The notes under the pieces: model-generated
Told to the model about the DNA's origin: nothing
The model's input: only the letters and a program-made list of their open reading frames with translations
Databases searched by the model: none
Shown here: positions 24,395 through 25,955 of the stretch, in pieces
Position numbering within the stretch: the stretch's first letter is position 1
How the letters are laid out: each line of letters opens with the position of its first letter
Source: UBA2040 sp965660955
GTDB lineage: Bacteria; Bacteroidota; Bacteroidia; Flavobacteriales_D; Crocinitomicaceae
Direction of reading: 5' to 3'
Length of the DNA stretch: 25,955 bases
Assembly: GCA_965660955.1 (NCBI GenBank)
Contig: CBFIBY010000019.1
Span: forward strand, 1-25,955
Program-made: the position numbers and the translations under genes

Positions 24395-25955
24395 TTAGCT
24401 CGCCTTTTTCGAGAGTTTATCGAATTTCTGTTGACATATTTTCAAAAAGGATTGGTCTTTGGCTTTCGCTTCGGCCCATGAAATGAAATCGAAGTATTCC
24501 AATGCACTAGCCTGATAAGGATCTTTGCTCAGTTTTTGAAGCTTCACTAGCAGGTCTTCCCACTTCTCCATAGCATCGAATTTATTGGTGATGTTAACGT
24601 ATTTTTTTGCAAAATGAAGGAGTGCTTCTTCAAATGGGTAAAGTCGATTGCGTTTCTTTAAAAAACGAATGGTCGAAGTTCGCGCATAAGGCAAGTATTC
24701 TAGATCGCCCAATTCAATGTGAATGAATAACTCCAAAAGATGTGCAAAGGCAACAATGTCCTCTTTTTTATCCAATGAGGTGTCATTGAGTATGTTCCGA
24801 ATCGCTTTTAAGGATAAACTATTTTCTCCAATAGAAAGATAGATCGAGGCAATTTTAAAGTACAAGAATGCATTTCGAGCACCAGATACCTTGTCGCCAA
24901 ATCGTTCCAAACCTGCTTCAATTTCAGGAATATAGCAAAGGGCTTGCTCGTAAATTCCACGGCGTGTAGCGAAAGATAAATTGATGCTATTGATTGTGGT
25001 GAAAAGTTTTATTTGTAAATCAATATCTGGTAACGCATTTACCGTTTCTTCAAATTCCTGCAACGCTGCTAAATAGTTTACCGATAGATCAAAGTATCCC
25101 AAATGGTCAGCTGTGTAGATTAAATTCGTTAGCAAAGAAAAATACCGTTCTGGATGTTTTTGCTTGAGATTCTTATTCTCTTCAAATAGTCGAAGATTAT
25201 TGCGCATGGCGCTAAAACTGTCTGTATAATTTTGAACTGCAAAATAGTATGCACTTTGGATATGCAAATGCAAGTATTCCGCTTCCAAGGTTGGTGAATT
25301 TGGTATTTGAAGTGTGTTGAATTCTTTGTGTATAGCACGAAAGACTTTTTCGTTTTCTATACTACGTGCTTGACCATGTAAGGTCATTTGTTGCAACAGT
25401 CGACTTTTTATATTCCAAAGTTTATCTTCATAAAGTGATTGGTCGTGAAATTGATCGTCTTGCCGCAGAATATCGGTCAATTCTGTTTCACTCAAATCAA
25501 TGAAATTGTTTTTCTCTTGTAAAATTTTAAATTTCTTTCGTATATCAATTCGAATATTCAAAAGTTCGTGTTTCTCAGCAAGCTTTTCGGCACTGCGGAG
25601 CAGTTTTCTAGCCTGCGCATACAAAGTTTTGTGTATGAGAATATCGGCACTGTGGAGCATTTTATGTAATTGGGCTTGCACGTTTGCTTGAGCATGAAAA
25701 CCATCTAGAGCGGACAGAATATGATCGTATAGTCTCTTCTTGGTAATGGAGAATCGGTTTAAAAAGGCTTCTCCCTCGAAATGATTAAAAACGGCTTCTT
25801 CATCATATACTCTTTGTTTTTCAATAAAATCAAATAGAAGCACATAATTGTTTTGGTCGCCAATAGTATGTCGCGAAGAAAGAAGCTTAAAATATCTTTT
25901 CTCTGACTTGGTAAGAGAATGAACTAGCTCATGCAGGAAATCGTTGACTCGAGTA
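24395..25955 (-). CDS. helical-repeat protein of unknown function, N-terminus beyond the window
   Basis: The reading frame is open to the right edge, giving about 520 residues with no start in the window; a GTG at 25843 is internal, because the codons before it continue a plausible protein (VNDFLHELVHSLTKSEKRYF and on). That segment resembles the N-terminus of a Bacteroidota family of long alpha-helical, TPR-like proteins of unknown role. The rest is almost all helices with Leu/Ala/Tyr-rich repeats of roughly 35-45 residues (for example YFDLSVNYLAALQEFE, then IYLSIGENSLSLKAIRNIL), no signal peptide visible, no membrane segment and no catalytic motif. A cytoplasmic scaffold or protein-interaction role is a guess. 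It converges on thiL with no bases between stops. Confidence 0.75.
   Translation of the reverse strand, partial: TRVNDFLHELVHSLTKSEKRYFKLLSSRHTIGDQNNYVLLFDFIEKQRVYDEEAVFNHFEGEAFLNRFSITKKRLYDHILSALDGFHAQANVQAQLHKMLHSADILIHKTLYAQARKLLRSAEKLAEKHELLNIRIDIRKKFKILQEKNNFIDLSETELTDILRQDDQFHDQSLYEDKLWNIKSRLLQQMTLHGQARSIENEKVFRAIHKEFNTLQIPNSPTLEAEYLHLHIQSAYYFAVQNYTDSFSAMRNNLRLFEENKNLKQKHPERYFSLLTNLIYTADHLGYFDLSVNYLAALQEFEETVNALPDIDLQIKLFTTINSINLSFATRRGIYEQALCYIPEIEAGLERFGDKVSGARNAFLYFKIASIYLSIGENSLSLKAIRNILNDTSLDKKEDIVAFAHLLELFIHIELGDLEYLPYARTSTIRFLKKRNRLYPFEEALLHFAKKYVNITNKFDAMEKWEDLLVKLQKLSKDPYQASALEYFDFISWAEAKAKDQSFLKICQQKFDKLSKKAS

Noticed and set aside
1..25955. A defence system, mobile element, CRISPR array or biosynthetic cluster
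   Set aside because: No repeats, integrases, transposases, nucleases or modular synthases were found; nearly all genes are recognisable housekeeping or envelope genes in a layout normal for Bacteroidota.

Overview
The window is a compact, AT-rich stretch of a Bacteroidota genome, most likely from the Flavobacteriales. The evidence is two exported proteins with type IX secretion (T9SS) type B C-terminal domains, tandem Skp/OmpH genes next to bamA, atpD-atpC standing alone as a pair, a short F1 epsilon subunit, and promoter boxes of the phylum-specific TAnnTTTG form. Shine-Dalgarno motifs are nearly absent. A run of ten N at 5155-5164 shows that the contig is scaffolded, so single-base errors are possible. 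I saw no rRNA, tRNA, CRISPR array, transposon or phage gene, and no intergenic stretch longer than about 200 bases.

Layout. (1) 1-2908, minus strand: a long PurF-type amidophosphoribosyltransferase, a small membrane histidine kinase and the start of gpmI form a tight operon that leaves the window on the left. (2) 3107-6988, plus strand: a roughly 1290-residue T9SS cargo protein with a beta-propeller-like N-terminal half, a PKD domain and five Ig-like repeats; it holds the assembly gap. (3) 7041-9012: a small lipoprotein, 3-hydroxyanthranilate 3,4-dioxygenase, and a divergent short-chain dehydrogenase-like protein that lacks the usual Tyr/Lys pair. (4) 9020-11419, minus strand: a second T9SS cargo with a choice-of-anchor L domain. 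(5) 11564-14274: an M23 peptidase converging on an MsbA-like ABC exporter. (6) 14334-15898, plus strand: rbfA and an FtsX/LolE-type permease whose real start appears to be a non-canonical ATT overlapping the rbfA stop. (7) 16020-17831: atpD-atpC with a clear promoter and terminator. (8) 17967-22400: uppS-bamA-skp-skp, an envelope assembly operon ending in a strong terminator. (9) 22474-24394: murI and thiL. (10) 24395-25955, minus strand: an incomplete helical-repeat protein whose N-terminus lies beyond the right edge.

How the genes fit together: much of the window serves the cell envelope. uppS supplies the lipid carrier and murI the D-glutamate for peptidoglycan, BamA and the Skp proteins insert outer-membrane proteins, the ABC exporter and the LolE-like permease probably move lipids and lipoproteins, M23 trims cell wall, and the two T9SS proteins go to the surface. 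The rest is housekeeping: ATP synthase, ribosome maturation, purine, thiamine and glycolysis enzymes.

I found no convincing new multi-gene system. The observations most worth a second look are the ATT start at 14669, the very short or absent 5' leaders implied by -7 boxes abutting several start codons, the catalytic-site loss in the SDR protein, and the terminator-promoter fusion ahead of murI.
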